Shown: positions 1 through 6,153 of the stretch, piece after piece
Layout: each line of letters opens with the position of its first letter
How positions within the stretch are numbered: position 1 is the first letter of the stretch
Source: DAIDJM01 sp964250215
GTDB taxonomy: Bacteria > Pseudomonadota > Alphaproteobacteria > Acetobacterales > Acetobacteraceae
DNA: 11,199 nt
Reading direction: 5' to 3'
NCBI GenBank assembly: GCA_964250215.1
Contig: CAXUEX010000093.1
Span: 1 to 11,199 of the forward strand
The notes under the pieces: generated by a model
What the model saw: only the letters and a program-made list of their open reading frames with translations
Database searches by the model: none
What the model was told of the DNA's origin: nothing
Program-made: the position numbers and the translations under genes

Positions 1-1
1 C

Positions 2-400
2 ATCGGCACCGCGACGGCCCTGCCGGCAAACGGGCTGCGCGTCACCTTCGGCGCCAACAGCTCCTACCTGAACCCCGCCACCGACGCCGCGCTGCGCCAG
101 GTGGCGGCCCAAGCGCTCGCCCGGCCGGAGATGGAAATCGACATCACCGCCTGGGCACCCGGTGCCGCCGACGACCCCTCCACCCCCCGCCGTCTGTCGC
201 TGGACCGGGCGCTGGCAGCGCGTGCCGTGCTGCTGAACGCGGGCGTGGTTTCCGATCGCATCCACGCCGTGGCGAAAGGCTTCATCGATATCGGCAGCGC
301 GCCGCCCGACCGGGTGGACGTGACGGAAATACTGCCGCCGCCGCCGAAAGCCCCTCCGATTCAACCGCCACCGGCGCCGGCCGGGGCGCCGGGAAAGTGA
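2..400 (+). CDS. OmpA-family (peptidoglycan-binding) protein, C-terminal part
   Basis: This is the 3' part of a gene whose start lies left of the window; the frame is open from base 2 to the TGA at 398-400. The visible protein has the OmpA-like pattern: a beta-strand with RVTFGANSSYL, an amphipathic helix (PATDAALRQVAAQAL), an inner strand (MEIDITAWAP), then LSLDRALAARAVLLNAGV and RIHAVAKGF. The last two match the helix and final strand of OmpA_C domains, where the Asp and Arg of the LSxxRA region contact diaminopimelate in peptidoglycan. Known family members anchor the outer membrane or an envelope complex to the cell wall. The protein ends in a proline-rich tail (ILPPPPKAPPIQPPPAP). It is convergent with the lipoprotein gene to its right, 31 bp away. 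The N-terminal domain, and so the exact subfamily, cannot be seen. Confidence 0.8.
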   Translation: MGTATALPANGLRVTFGANSSYLNPATDAALRQVAAQALARPEMEIDITAWAPGAADDPSTPRRLSLDRALAARAVLLNAGVVSDRIHAVAKGFIDIGSAPPDRVDVTEILPPPPKAPPIQPPPAPAGAPGK

Positions 401-410
401 TTGGCGAAAT

Positions 411-437
411 CGGGCCGCACGCGGCGCCGCATTATTC
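411..437. terminator. Weak GC hairpin between convergent genes (possible terminator)
   Basis: The 31-bp gap between two convergent stop codons holds GCCGC-AC-GCGGC (414-425), which overlaps a perfect 10-bp palindrome, GCGGCGCCGC, at 421-430. ATTATT follows on the + strand. The loop is too short and the T-tract too poor for a convincing intrinsic terminator. In DNA this GC-rich such palindromes also arise by chance. Confidence 0.2.
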
Positions 438-923
438 GTCCCTGGGAAAAGGGCGATCCGCGGGGCTCGGGTGGAAGGCAAACGGGGTGCGGAAAGCGAT
501 GACCAAACGGCCATCTTCGTGCGCAAATCCGACGGTGGCCGCAAATCGGGCACTCGGCTCGTCGGGGCGCTGGTTGCCGAACAGATTTTCGCCGTTCGGC
601 GCGTATGTGTTGCGGGCAAGCAGCGCAATCGCTACGGCCCCGATCCCGACGCCGGCCGGGCGCTCGAGTTCAAGTTCCGGTGCCGTCATCTTGCCCGCAG
701 CATCGAGACCGAAACTGACGATCGCGCAACCGTCGGCCACCGTCGCCGCCTCCTGAGGTGTCACTTCCGGCGTCGCCATCCTCACGGCGTGCACGCCGTG
801 AAAGCGAAGTTTGCTGGGCGACCCGCAGGCGGCTGTCGGCTGCCCGGCATCGCGCGCTGCCTGCGGACCGCAGGCAGCCAGGGCACCAACCAGCACCAGC
901 GCGGCGAAGTAGCGGGGTGACAT
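432..923 (-). CDS. Lipoprotein with TonB-C-like domain
   Basis: A 163-residue protein with a short hydrophobic signal (YFAALVLVGALAAC) ending in a lipobox, LAAC, whose Cys should be lipidated. It is therefore probably anchored in the inner or outer membrane. After a Cys-containing linker, residues about 60-115 read GCAIVSFGLDAAGKMTAPEL, followed by an Ala-rich helix and YAPN. This resembles the TonB C-terminal fold, where typical members have a VxFxVdxxGkv...P strand, then a helix, then rWrYxP. Known TonB-C proteins transduce energy or bind partners in the periplasm; here the domain is divergent and there is no TonB N-terminal helix or Pro-rich linker. Start: a purine-rich site (936-943, AAGGAAGG on the minus strand) lies 12 nt before the ATG at 923 and 9 nt before a TTG at 926, so either could be used. 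The function is not known. Confidence 0.7.
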   Translation of the reverse strand: MSPRYFAALVLVGALAACGPQAARDAGQPTAACGSPSKLRFHGVHAVRMATPEVTPQEAATVADGCAIVSFGLDAAGKMTAPELELERPAGVGIGAVAIALLARNTYAPNGENLFGNQRPDEPSARFAATVGFAHEDGRLVIAFRTPFAFHPSPADRPFPRDE

Positions 924-974
924 CAATGCACTCAGCCTTCCTTGACATGGCAGAACAAGTTGCGGAGCTGCATT

Positions 975-2144
975 TCAGCCCGGCCCCTGCCGATAGCCGC
1001 GCGCGCGTCCCATTTCCAGCCAATGATGATCCGCATCGTAATAATCGCCCTGCGAGATCTCCAGCGCCGCCACCGGATACTCGCGGCAATACCAGGCGCG
1101 GTCCAGCGCGAACCCCACCCGGCCCTCGTCGAAGCCATACAGCTTGTAATGGTGCCGGCCGTTCGGCAGATGCCCGGCTTCGATCGCCGCGACGATGTCC
1201 GGGTGCACGGCGCGATAGAAACTCTCATCGAACGCTTCCAGATATAGTTCGCGCGGCCGGGTCGGCGGCGGACGTGCAAACCAAGCGGCTAGCCGGTCGG
1301 CGGGCATGTAGCGCCACAGGCCGTTCAGCGCATGGTGCGCCGCTTCATGCAGCGCCACGGGCATGGCGTAGCTGATCGGGAAAACATAGAATCGGTAACG
1401 CGGATCCGCCAACGGCAAAAGATCGACATTCCGGTTCTGAAAAGGGTGAAACAGCCCGAGCACCGGCAGATAAATCTGTTCCGCTTCCGAAAGCCAAGCG
1501 GCCAGCCAGGAGAACGTGCTGATCGCCGGCACCACATGCGACGACCGGCGGATGCGCTCGAAATCGGCCGCCGGGCCGCGGCTGGGCAGAAACCGCGCCT
1601 GCGGAAAGCGCCGACGCAACTCGGTCATATACAGGCTGTCTTCGAGCTGGCCCATGAACACCAGCCGCTTGCCGGTGTGTTCCGCCAGCTCGGCATAGAA
1701 CGCCGGCGGGATCAGCACGTAGTCCGGATGCCGCGCATCCAGCACCTCGCCCTGGCGGATGCTGCACAGAAGCTCGTCCGGGCCCACGCCGGCATACGCC
1801 GTTCCCTGATGCCGGAAAACCTCGCGGCACGTGGCAACCTCCGGAAAATTTTCGATCCGTTGACCATAGGTGCGTATATCCACGCAATCGAGTTGCCCCA
1901 CGGTCAGTGCCCGCGCCAGCCGGTCCAGCTCCACGCGATCGGCAGTTACAATTTCCGTGCGTTCCGCATCATGAGCAATCCAAGGGTGGCGGATGCCCCA
2001 GATCGGTAGATCGACGTTGGAAAACCGGGCCCGTCCGGCCTTCTCGGCCAGCGCCACCGCGATCAGGAACTGGATCATCTGATTGGCCACCGCCCCCATC
2101 GTGGAGACGTGCACCACCGGACCCTCGGCTTGCGGCTCGATCAT
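975..2144 (-). CDS. GT11-like glycosyltransferase with two C-terminal repeats
   Basis: A 389-residue protein. Near the N-terminus (residues 16-50) it reads MGAVANQMIQFLIAVALA...FSNVDLPIWGI, the pattern of fucosyltransferase-like GT11 relatives (G-x-x-NQxxQ, then a strand with asparagine). Residues 208-219 read ISTFSWLAAWLS, matching the conserved SxFSWWxAWL donor-site segment of GT11-like enzymes. So it probably moves a sugar from a nucleotide donor to a glycan in the cytoplasm; donor and acceptor cannot be told. Residues about 303-342 (FDESFYRAVHPDIVAAIEAG...HHYKLYGFDEGR) and about 347-385 (LDRAWYCREYPVAALEISQG...HHWLEMGRARGY) are two copies of a roughly 40-residue unit. That unit is common in bacterial surface and glycan proteins as PDVxxA...HYxxxGxxEGR; copy 2 is more divergent. 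ATG at 2144; GGGGA lies very close upstream. Divergent from the GT2/GT92-like gene by 65 bp. Confidence 0.72.
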   Translation of the reverse strand: MIEPQAEGPVVHVSTMGAVANQMIQFLIAVALAEKAGRARFSNVDLPIWGIRHPWIAHDAERTEIVTADRVELDRLARALTVGQLDCVDIRTYGQRIENFPEVATCREVFRHQGTAYAGVGPDELLCSIRQGEVLDARHPDYVLIPPAFYAELAEHTGKRLVFMGQLEDSLYMTELRRRFPQARFLPSRGPAADFERIRRSSHVVPAISTFSWLAAWLSEAEQIYLPVLGLFHPFQNRNVDLLPLADPRYRFYVFPISYAMPVALHEAAHHALNGLWRYMPADRLAAWFARPPPTRPRELYLEAFDESFYRAVHPDIVAAIEAGHLPNGRHHYKLYGFDEGRVGFALDRAWYCREYPVAALEISQGDYYDADHHWLEMGRARGYRQGPG

Positions 2145-2189
2145 TTCCCCGCCAACTTGACGCCTAAACCAACGGTTGAAAAGCCTGCC

Positions 2190-2213
2190 ATGAAGCCCCG
2201 AGTCGAGCCGTGA
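2190..2213 (+). other. Seven-codon mini-ORF overlapping the next start
   Basis: ATG at 2190 opens a 7-codon frame (MKPRVEP) whose TGA stop at 2211-2213 overlaps the GTG start at 2210 (GTGA). No strong ribosome binding site is seen before the ATG or before the GTG. It may couple translation to the glycosyltransferase, or it may be chance. Confidence 0.2.
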
Positions 2214-3046
2214 AATCCGCCGTTTGCCTGATCGTGCGGAACGAGGTGCGCGACATCGGCGAGTGGATGGCGTTCCACGCGCTCGCCGGCTTCGATACCC
2301 AGATCATCTTCGACAATGGCTCGGATGACGGCACGGCCGATGTGGTGCGCGCGGCGCAGCGCCATATCGACATCCGCACGCACGATTGGCCAACCCGCGC
2401 CGGCAACGCGCAAACGGCGGCTTACGAAGCCGCGTGCGAAGCCTACCGGCTGGAGTTCGACTGGATCGCCTTTATCGATTCCGACGAGTTCCTGATCGTG
2501 CCCGGCTTTGAGCCCGTCAACCACTTCCTCGCCAGGTTCGAGGGTTGGAGCGCCATCGCCGTGAACTGGGCCGTGTATGGCGCCAACGGCCACGACGCGT
2601 TTCCACCCGGCCTGGTGATCGAAAACTTCACGCACCGGGCCCCGCCGGATTTCTTTCCCGCCAGGCACGTGAAAACACTCCTGCGCCCGCGGCTCGCAAT
2701 TCGCTGCCCCAATCCGCATTATTTCGAAATGCGGGAGGATATCGATGGCCATTACTGCGACCCGCACGGCAAGTACATGCTGTGGTTCCGTGCGCCCGAA
2801 GCACCCGGTGGCACGCTGCGCGGCGTCAGCCGCGCCATGCCGGACTATGCCGCCTGCCGCGTGAACCACTACTTCACCCGATCCCGCGCGCACTGGGAAG
2901 CGAAGCTCCGCCGCGGCTACCCCAGCGATGTCGCGGTGCGCAAAGCCGAGGAATTCATAGAATACAACAGAAACGAAATAGCCGACAGCACAGCCACAGC
3001 CCGAGCGCCACAAGTGCGCCAAGTTCTATCGAATTGGCGAATTTGA
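2210..3046 (+). CDS. GT2/GT92-like glycosyltransferase
   Basis: A 278-residue enzyme of the GT-A fold. Motifs in order: CLIVRNEVRDIGEWMAFH (6-23), the nucleotide-binding strand with Asn-Glu typical of GT2_4/GT92-like proteins; FDNGSDDGT (34-42); FIDSDEFL (88-95), carrying the DxD motif for the metal and nucleotide sugar; NHYFTRS (219-225); and AKLRRGYP (231-238). The last two are conserved near the C-terminus in this family. It is predicted to be a soluble cytoplasmic or membrane-associated enzyme acting on a glycan; its sugar specificity is unknown. The GTG at 2210 is the only start after the in-frame TGA at 2177, and it places the first beta-strand immediately at the N-terminus, as usual. 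The last about 100 bases are richer in A than the rest. The gene runs into the hairpin terminator at 3060-3081. Confidence 0.85.
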   Translation: MKSAVCLIVRNEVRDIGEWMAFHALAGFDTQIIFDNGSDDGTADVVRAAQRHIDIRTHDWPTRAGNAQTAAYEAACEAYRLEFDWIAFIDSDEFLIVPGFEPVNHFLARFEGWSAIAVNWAVYGANGHDAFPPGLVIENFTHRAPPDFFPARHVKTLLRPRLAIRCPNPHYFEMREDIDGHYCDPHGKYMLWFRAPEAPGGTLRGVSRAMPDYAACRVNHYFTRSRAHWEAKLRRGYPSDVAVRKAEEFIEYNRNEIADSTATARAPQVRQVLSNWRI

Positions 3047-3091
3047 AGAAAGTTCTTTGGTTCTTTCTTTCAAGAAAGAACGATCTTTCTT
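3046..3091. terminator. Bidirectional nested hairpin terminator
   Basis: The convergent gap holds a perfect 10-bp stem: GTTCTTTCTT (3060-3069) and AAGAAAGAAC (3072-3081) around a 2-nt loop that will open further in RNA. An outer 7-bp pairing joins AAGAAAG (3046-3052) and CTTTCTT (3085-3091). A second copy of GTTCTTT at 3052-3058 could replace the inner left arm. T-runs occur on both strands, so it can end transcription from the glycosyltransferase (+) and from the hydrolase (-). Its A/T-rich make-up stands out sharply against the flanking genes. Confidence 0.7.
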
Positions 3092-3923
3092 AGGTCCTCA
3101 ACAAAAACTCCCGCACCACCTCGATGGTAGGTGCATCCATCATCGCCGGCGCGTGCCCCGCCCCAGCCACCACATGCGCGCCGGCCTTGCCCTGCATCCG
3201 TGCCAGCGTCTCCGGCAGCAGCAGCTCGCTGTGCTCGCCGCGAAGCACCAGCATCGGGCACACGATCCGCTCCCAGAACTGCCACATGTCGGTGTCGCGC
3301 ACCGGGGCTTCGCGCAACGGCTGCGCCATCGCCGGATCGTAGTGCAGCGCATATCGGCCGCCCATCACCGGCCGCACGCTGCTCTCCGCCATCCGCCGCC
3401 ATTGCTCGTCGGTGAGATCGCCGAATGCGCCGTGCACGCGCCGCACATAAGCCTCCGCCTCGTCCATGGAGGCGAATTCCGGCATGGCGGTGACGTATTC
3501 CACGATTGGCGCCAGCGCCGCCTTGGGCACGAACGGGCCGATATCGTTCAGCACCATGCGCCGCACCGGGTTGCCGGGTGCGGCCGCCACCACCATGCCG
3601 CAGATGCCGCCCAGCGAGGTGCCGATCCAGCTCACGTTGCGCGAGAGGAACGCCAGCAGGTGCGACAGCGCCGCAACATAGGTCATGGGCTGGTACAGCG
3701 CCGGATCGGGCAGCCAGCTCGATCGCCCGCGGCCCGGCAGGTCCGGGCAGAGCACGTAGAAATCGTGCGAAAGCGCTTCGGCCAGAATGTCGAAATCGTG
3801 CGCGTTGCGGGAAAGCCCGTGCACGCACACCACCGCCGGCAAATGCGTGTCGCCCCAGGCGGTGAAGGCCAGACGGTGGAACGCGCCGGCGTGGAAATAT
3901 GGCAGGGTGTGATCACGCGGCAT
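3090..3923 (-). CDS. Alpha/beta hydrolase
   Basis: A 277-residue protein of the usual length for a single-domain alpha/beta hydrolase. The oxyanion-hole segment is CVHGLSRNAHDF (33-44), followed by CPDLPGRGRS (59-68). The nucleophile elbow is IGTSLGG, with Ser103. The general base is His257 in GAGHAP. The acid is probably Glu233 in RGEHSELL, where relatives mostly carry Asp (SDLL). No signal peptide is seen, so it is probably cytoplasmic. The substrate is unknown; esterase, thioesterase and enol-lactonase activities all occur in the superfamily. The ATG at 3923 overlaps the end of the acyltransferase gene by 11 bp, with GGAG 10 nt upstream (3934-3937), so translation is likely coupled. The pairing suggests removal or proofreading of acyl groups, but this is inference. 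Confidence 0.85.
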   Translation of the reverse strand: MPRDHTLPYFHAGAFHRLAFTAWGDTHLPAVVCVHGLSRNAHDFDILAEALSHDFYVLCPDLPGRGRSSWLPDPALYQPMTYVAALSHLLAFLSRNVSWIGTSLGGICGMVVAAAPGNPVRRMVLNDIGPFVPKAALAPIVEYVTAMPEFASMDEAEAYVRRVHGAFGDLTDEQWRRMAESSVRPVMGGRYALHYDPAMAQPLREAPVRDTDMWQFWERIVCPMLVLRGEHSELLLPETLARMQGKAGAHVVAGAGHAPAMMDAPTIEVVREFLLRT

Positions 3924-5082
3924 TCGGTTTCAGCTCCGTCCGGGGTTCGGCTTCCAGCTCCGCCGCCGCCATGGCGCTGGCGGGCGCATGTGAGCCCAGG
4001 CGCCGCCGCAGCCGCAGCGCCGGCTGTTCCACCAGATGATACGATGCAACCGCCAGCCCCGCCGAAGCTGCTACCGCGATCGTGAGCCAGGCGGCCGGCC
4101 GTCCCGGCGCCAGCCAGTCCGCCAGCCCCAGCGCGCCGACGTGCCAGAGATAGAGAGAGTAGCTGAGCCGCCCGACATAGATGGCCGGCAAGCTGGAAAG
4201 CAGCGTCCGCGGCGGGCTGGTCCGGTGCAGCAATGCCGGCACCAGCACGAGCAGCCCCATGCCTTGCATACTCGGACGCCAGCCGAACCGGCCCGCCGCG
4301 CCGGGCAGCGCGAAGCTCAGCGCCAGCAGCGCCGCGCCCATGGCCGCATGGCCACGCGATGGGCCGCCGCGTGCCTCGGCAAAGGCCAGGATCGCCCCCC
4401 AAAGCAGCGAGTCGAAGCGTGTGTCGGTAGCCAGATACAGCCGGTTGTAGCGCCACAGCGGGTTGGGGTTCTCCGGCCCGCAAATCCCGGGCGAAATGCC
4501 GGAATAGCAATGGCCAAGCAGCCACAGCCGCCAGACCAGCACCCCGACACAGATCGCCACCAGAAACGGCACCGCCCGCCGCCAGCGCCCGATCAGCAGT
4601 AGCACGGCCGGCCAGATCGCGTAGAAATGCTCCTCGATCGCCAGCGACCACAGCACGTTGAACGGATGCCGCACACCGGGCAGCGTGGAGCGATAATGCG
4701 CGATCAGGTCGTAGTAGTTCGCGCCATAGAACAAAGCCGCCAGCCAGCCGGCCGGCCGGATGCGCCCGCCCGCCAGCGTGAACACCGTGCCCGCCACCGC
4801 CACATACACGATCGCCGCCGGCATCAGCCGCGCCGCGCGGCGCGCATAGAACCCCAGGAAATCGATGCGCCCCCGCGCCGCCAGCCCCGCCAGCAACTGC
4901 CGGGTGATCAGATAGCCGCTCAGAAAGAAGAACAGCGTGACGCCGAACGCCCCCGGCACGTAGCGGCCGAGACCGAGATGCGAAACCACCACCAGCAGGA
5001 TCGATACCGCCCGCACGCCATCCAGCGCCGGCAGGTAGCCCGCCGCGCTGTGTCGTTTTGGCAAGCCTTCCGGCGCCACCAT
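3913..5082 (-). CDS. OafA-type membrane O-acyltransferase (acyltransferase 3 family)
   Basis: A 389-residue polytopic inner-membrane protein. Typical family marks: YLPALDGVRAVSILLVVVSH with His35 at the end of the first helix; FFFLSGYLIT (51-60); FYARRAARLMPA (78-89), the cytoplasmic Arg-rich motif; LWSLAIEEHFYAIWP (144-158), matching LWSLxvEEQFY with His for Gln; RFDSLLWG (222-229); RLSYSLYLWH (305-314); and VEQPA (351-355). Such enzymes carry acetyl or other acyl groups across the membrane onto O-antigens, capsules, Nod factors or peptidoglycan. The acceptor here is unknown, but three glycosyltransferases lie nearby. The ATG at 5082 is chosen because GGGGGA (5090-5095, minus strand) sits 7 nt upstream; an in-frame ATG at 5097 would add 5 residues. 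It overlaps the hydrolase gene downstream by 11 bp and is divergent from the HtrA-like gene. Confidence 0.9.
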   Translation of the reverse strand: MVAPEGLPKRHSAAGYLPALDGVRAVSILLVVVSHLGLGRYVPGAFGVTLFFFLSGYLITRQLLAGLAARGRIDFLGFYARRAARLMPAAIVYVAVAGTVFTLAGGRIRPAGWLAALFYGANYYDLIAHYRSTLPGVRHPFNVLWSLAIEEHFYAIWPAVLLLIGRWRRAVPFLVAICVGVLVWRLWLLGHCYSGISPGICGPENPNPLWRYNRLYLATDTRFDSLLWGAILAFAEARGGPSRGHAAMGAALLALSFALPGAAGRFGWRPSMQGMGLLVLVPALLHRTSPPRTLLSSLPAIYVGRLSYSLYLWHVGALGLADWLAPGRPAAWLTIAVAASAGLAVASYHLVEQPALRLRRRLGSHAPASAMAAAELEAEPRTELKPNAA

Positions 5083-5142
5083 TGAGCGTTCCCCCATCGC
5101 CACCGATATTCGGCAATGCCCCCACGCCCCGGCAAGAGACGA

Positions 5143-6114
5143 ATGGCCAAACCGCTGCGCGACATCCCGACCAATCTGCAGCCCCGCCAGGCGGATTGGC
5201 GATTCGATCTGGAAACGGCGCTGGGCGCCATCGTGGCCATTCGCGCCGACGTGCCGGAAGAAGCCTCCACGGCCGGCACGCTGGGCACCGAGCGCGCCGG
5301 CAGCGGCGTGGCCATCGCCGGCGGCCTGGTGCTCACCATGGGCTATCTGATCCTGGAAGCCGAAAGCCTCTGGCTCACCACCGCCGATGGCCGCGTGATT
5401 CCCGGCCACGGGCTGGCGGTGGATGGCGAAACCGGGTTCGGGCTCGTGCAGCCGCTCGGCCGGCTCGGCGTGCCGGAACTCGCGTTCGGCGACCCGCAAC
5501 CGCTCGAGATGGGCGCGCAGCTCTTGCTGGCCGGCGCCGGCGGCCGGGCGCGCACCATCGAAACCCGCCTGGTCGGACGGCAGGAATTCGCCGGCTACTG
5601 GGAGTATCTCATCGAAGACGCGCTGTTCACCGCGCCGGCGCATCCGTTCTGGGGCGGCGCCGCGCTGATCGGCGCCGATGGCAGGCTGCTCGGCATCGCC
5701 TCGCTGATTTTACAGCAGGGCGACGCGAAGGGCCGGCGCATGGACATGAACATGATCGTGCCCATCAGCCTGCTCACCCCCATCCTGGCCGAGCTGCGCG
5801 AACACGGCCGCACCCGCCGCCCGCCCCGCCCCTGGCTCGGCCTGTTCGCGATGGAGAACGAGGAAGCGGTGGTGGTGGGCGGCGTGGTGGACGAAGGTCC
5901 GGCCGACCGCGCCGGCTTGCGCAGCGGCGATCGCGTGGTGGCCGTGGATGGCGACGACGTGTCCGATCTGGCCGGCCTATGGCGCCGTATCTGGAGCGCC
6001 GGCACGGCGGGAGCGCGTGTGCGCATGAGCATCGGCCGTGGCGAGGATCTGCTGCACGTCACCCTGCACTCGGTGGACCGCGCCAGCATGTTGCGCGCGC
6101 CGCGCGTGCATTAA
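5143..6114 (+). CDS. HtrA/DegP-like pseudo-protease with PDZ domain
   Basis: A 323-residue protein with the order of S1C proteases: a trypsin-like double barrel (about 20-225) and one PDZ domain (about 229-312; WLGLFA, then PADRAGLRSGDRVVAVDG). The fold marks remain: GSGVAIAGGLVLT (53-65), DGETGFGLVQPL (94-105) and GGAALIGADGRLLGIAS (171-187). The triad does not. His of LTNNHVV aligns with Tyr68 in LTMGYLI, Asp of DPETDLAVL with Gly98, and Ser of GNSGGPL with Gly171 in PFWGGAAL. It should therefore not cleave peptides but may bind proteins or peptides through the PDZ. No signal peptide or membrane helix is evident, which is odd for this family. Start: the ATG at 5143 has AAGAG just upstream; an ATG at 5116 would add 9 basic residues. 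GT90 follows after 39 bp. Confidence 0.8.
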   Translation: MAKPLRDIPTNLQPRQADWRFDLETALGAIVAIRADVPEEASTAGTLGTERAGSGVAIAGGLVLTMGYLILEAESLWLTTADGRVIPGHGLAVDGETGFGLVQPLGRLGVPELAFGDPQPLEMGAQLLLAGAGGRARTIETRLVGRQEFAGYWEYLIEDALFTAPAHPFWGGAALIGADGRLLGIASLILQQGDAKGRRMDMNMIVPISLLTPILAELREHGRTRRPPRPWLGLFAMENEEAVVVGGVVDEGPADRAGLRSGDRVVAVDGDDVSDLAGLWRRIWSAGTAGARVRMSIGRGEDLLHVTLHSVDRASMLRAPRVH

Positions 6115-6153
6115 GCCGCATTTTCGCCGCGCCGCCGCGATCCGCAGACCAGC

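Noticed and set aside
3090..3923. The hydrolase as S-formylglutathione hydrolase, partner of frmA
   Set aside because: Its GTSLGG nucleophile elbow, length and overall pattern fit small alpha/beta hydrolases of the lactonase/esterase type, not the esterase D family, and it is about 4 kb from frmA.
3683..5125. A 480-codon open frame on the minus strand over the acyltransferase
   Set aside because: It is a shifted reading of the acyltransferase gene and low in complexity (Gly/Ala/Arg). The acyltransferase frame carries all the family motifs.
5083..5643. Upstream extension of the acyltransferase to 5643
   Set aside because: The frame happens to stay open antisense to the pseudo-protease gene, but the extra sequence has no family similarity, and a good ribosome binding site fixes a start at 5082.
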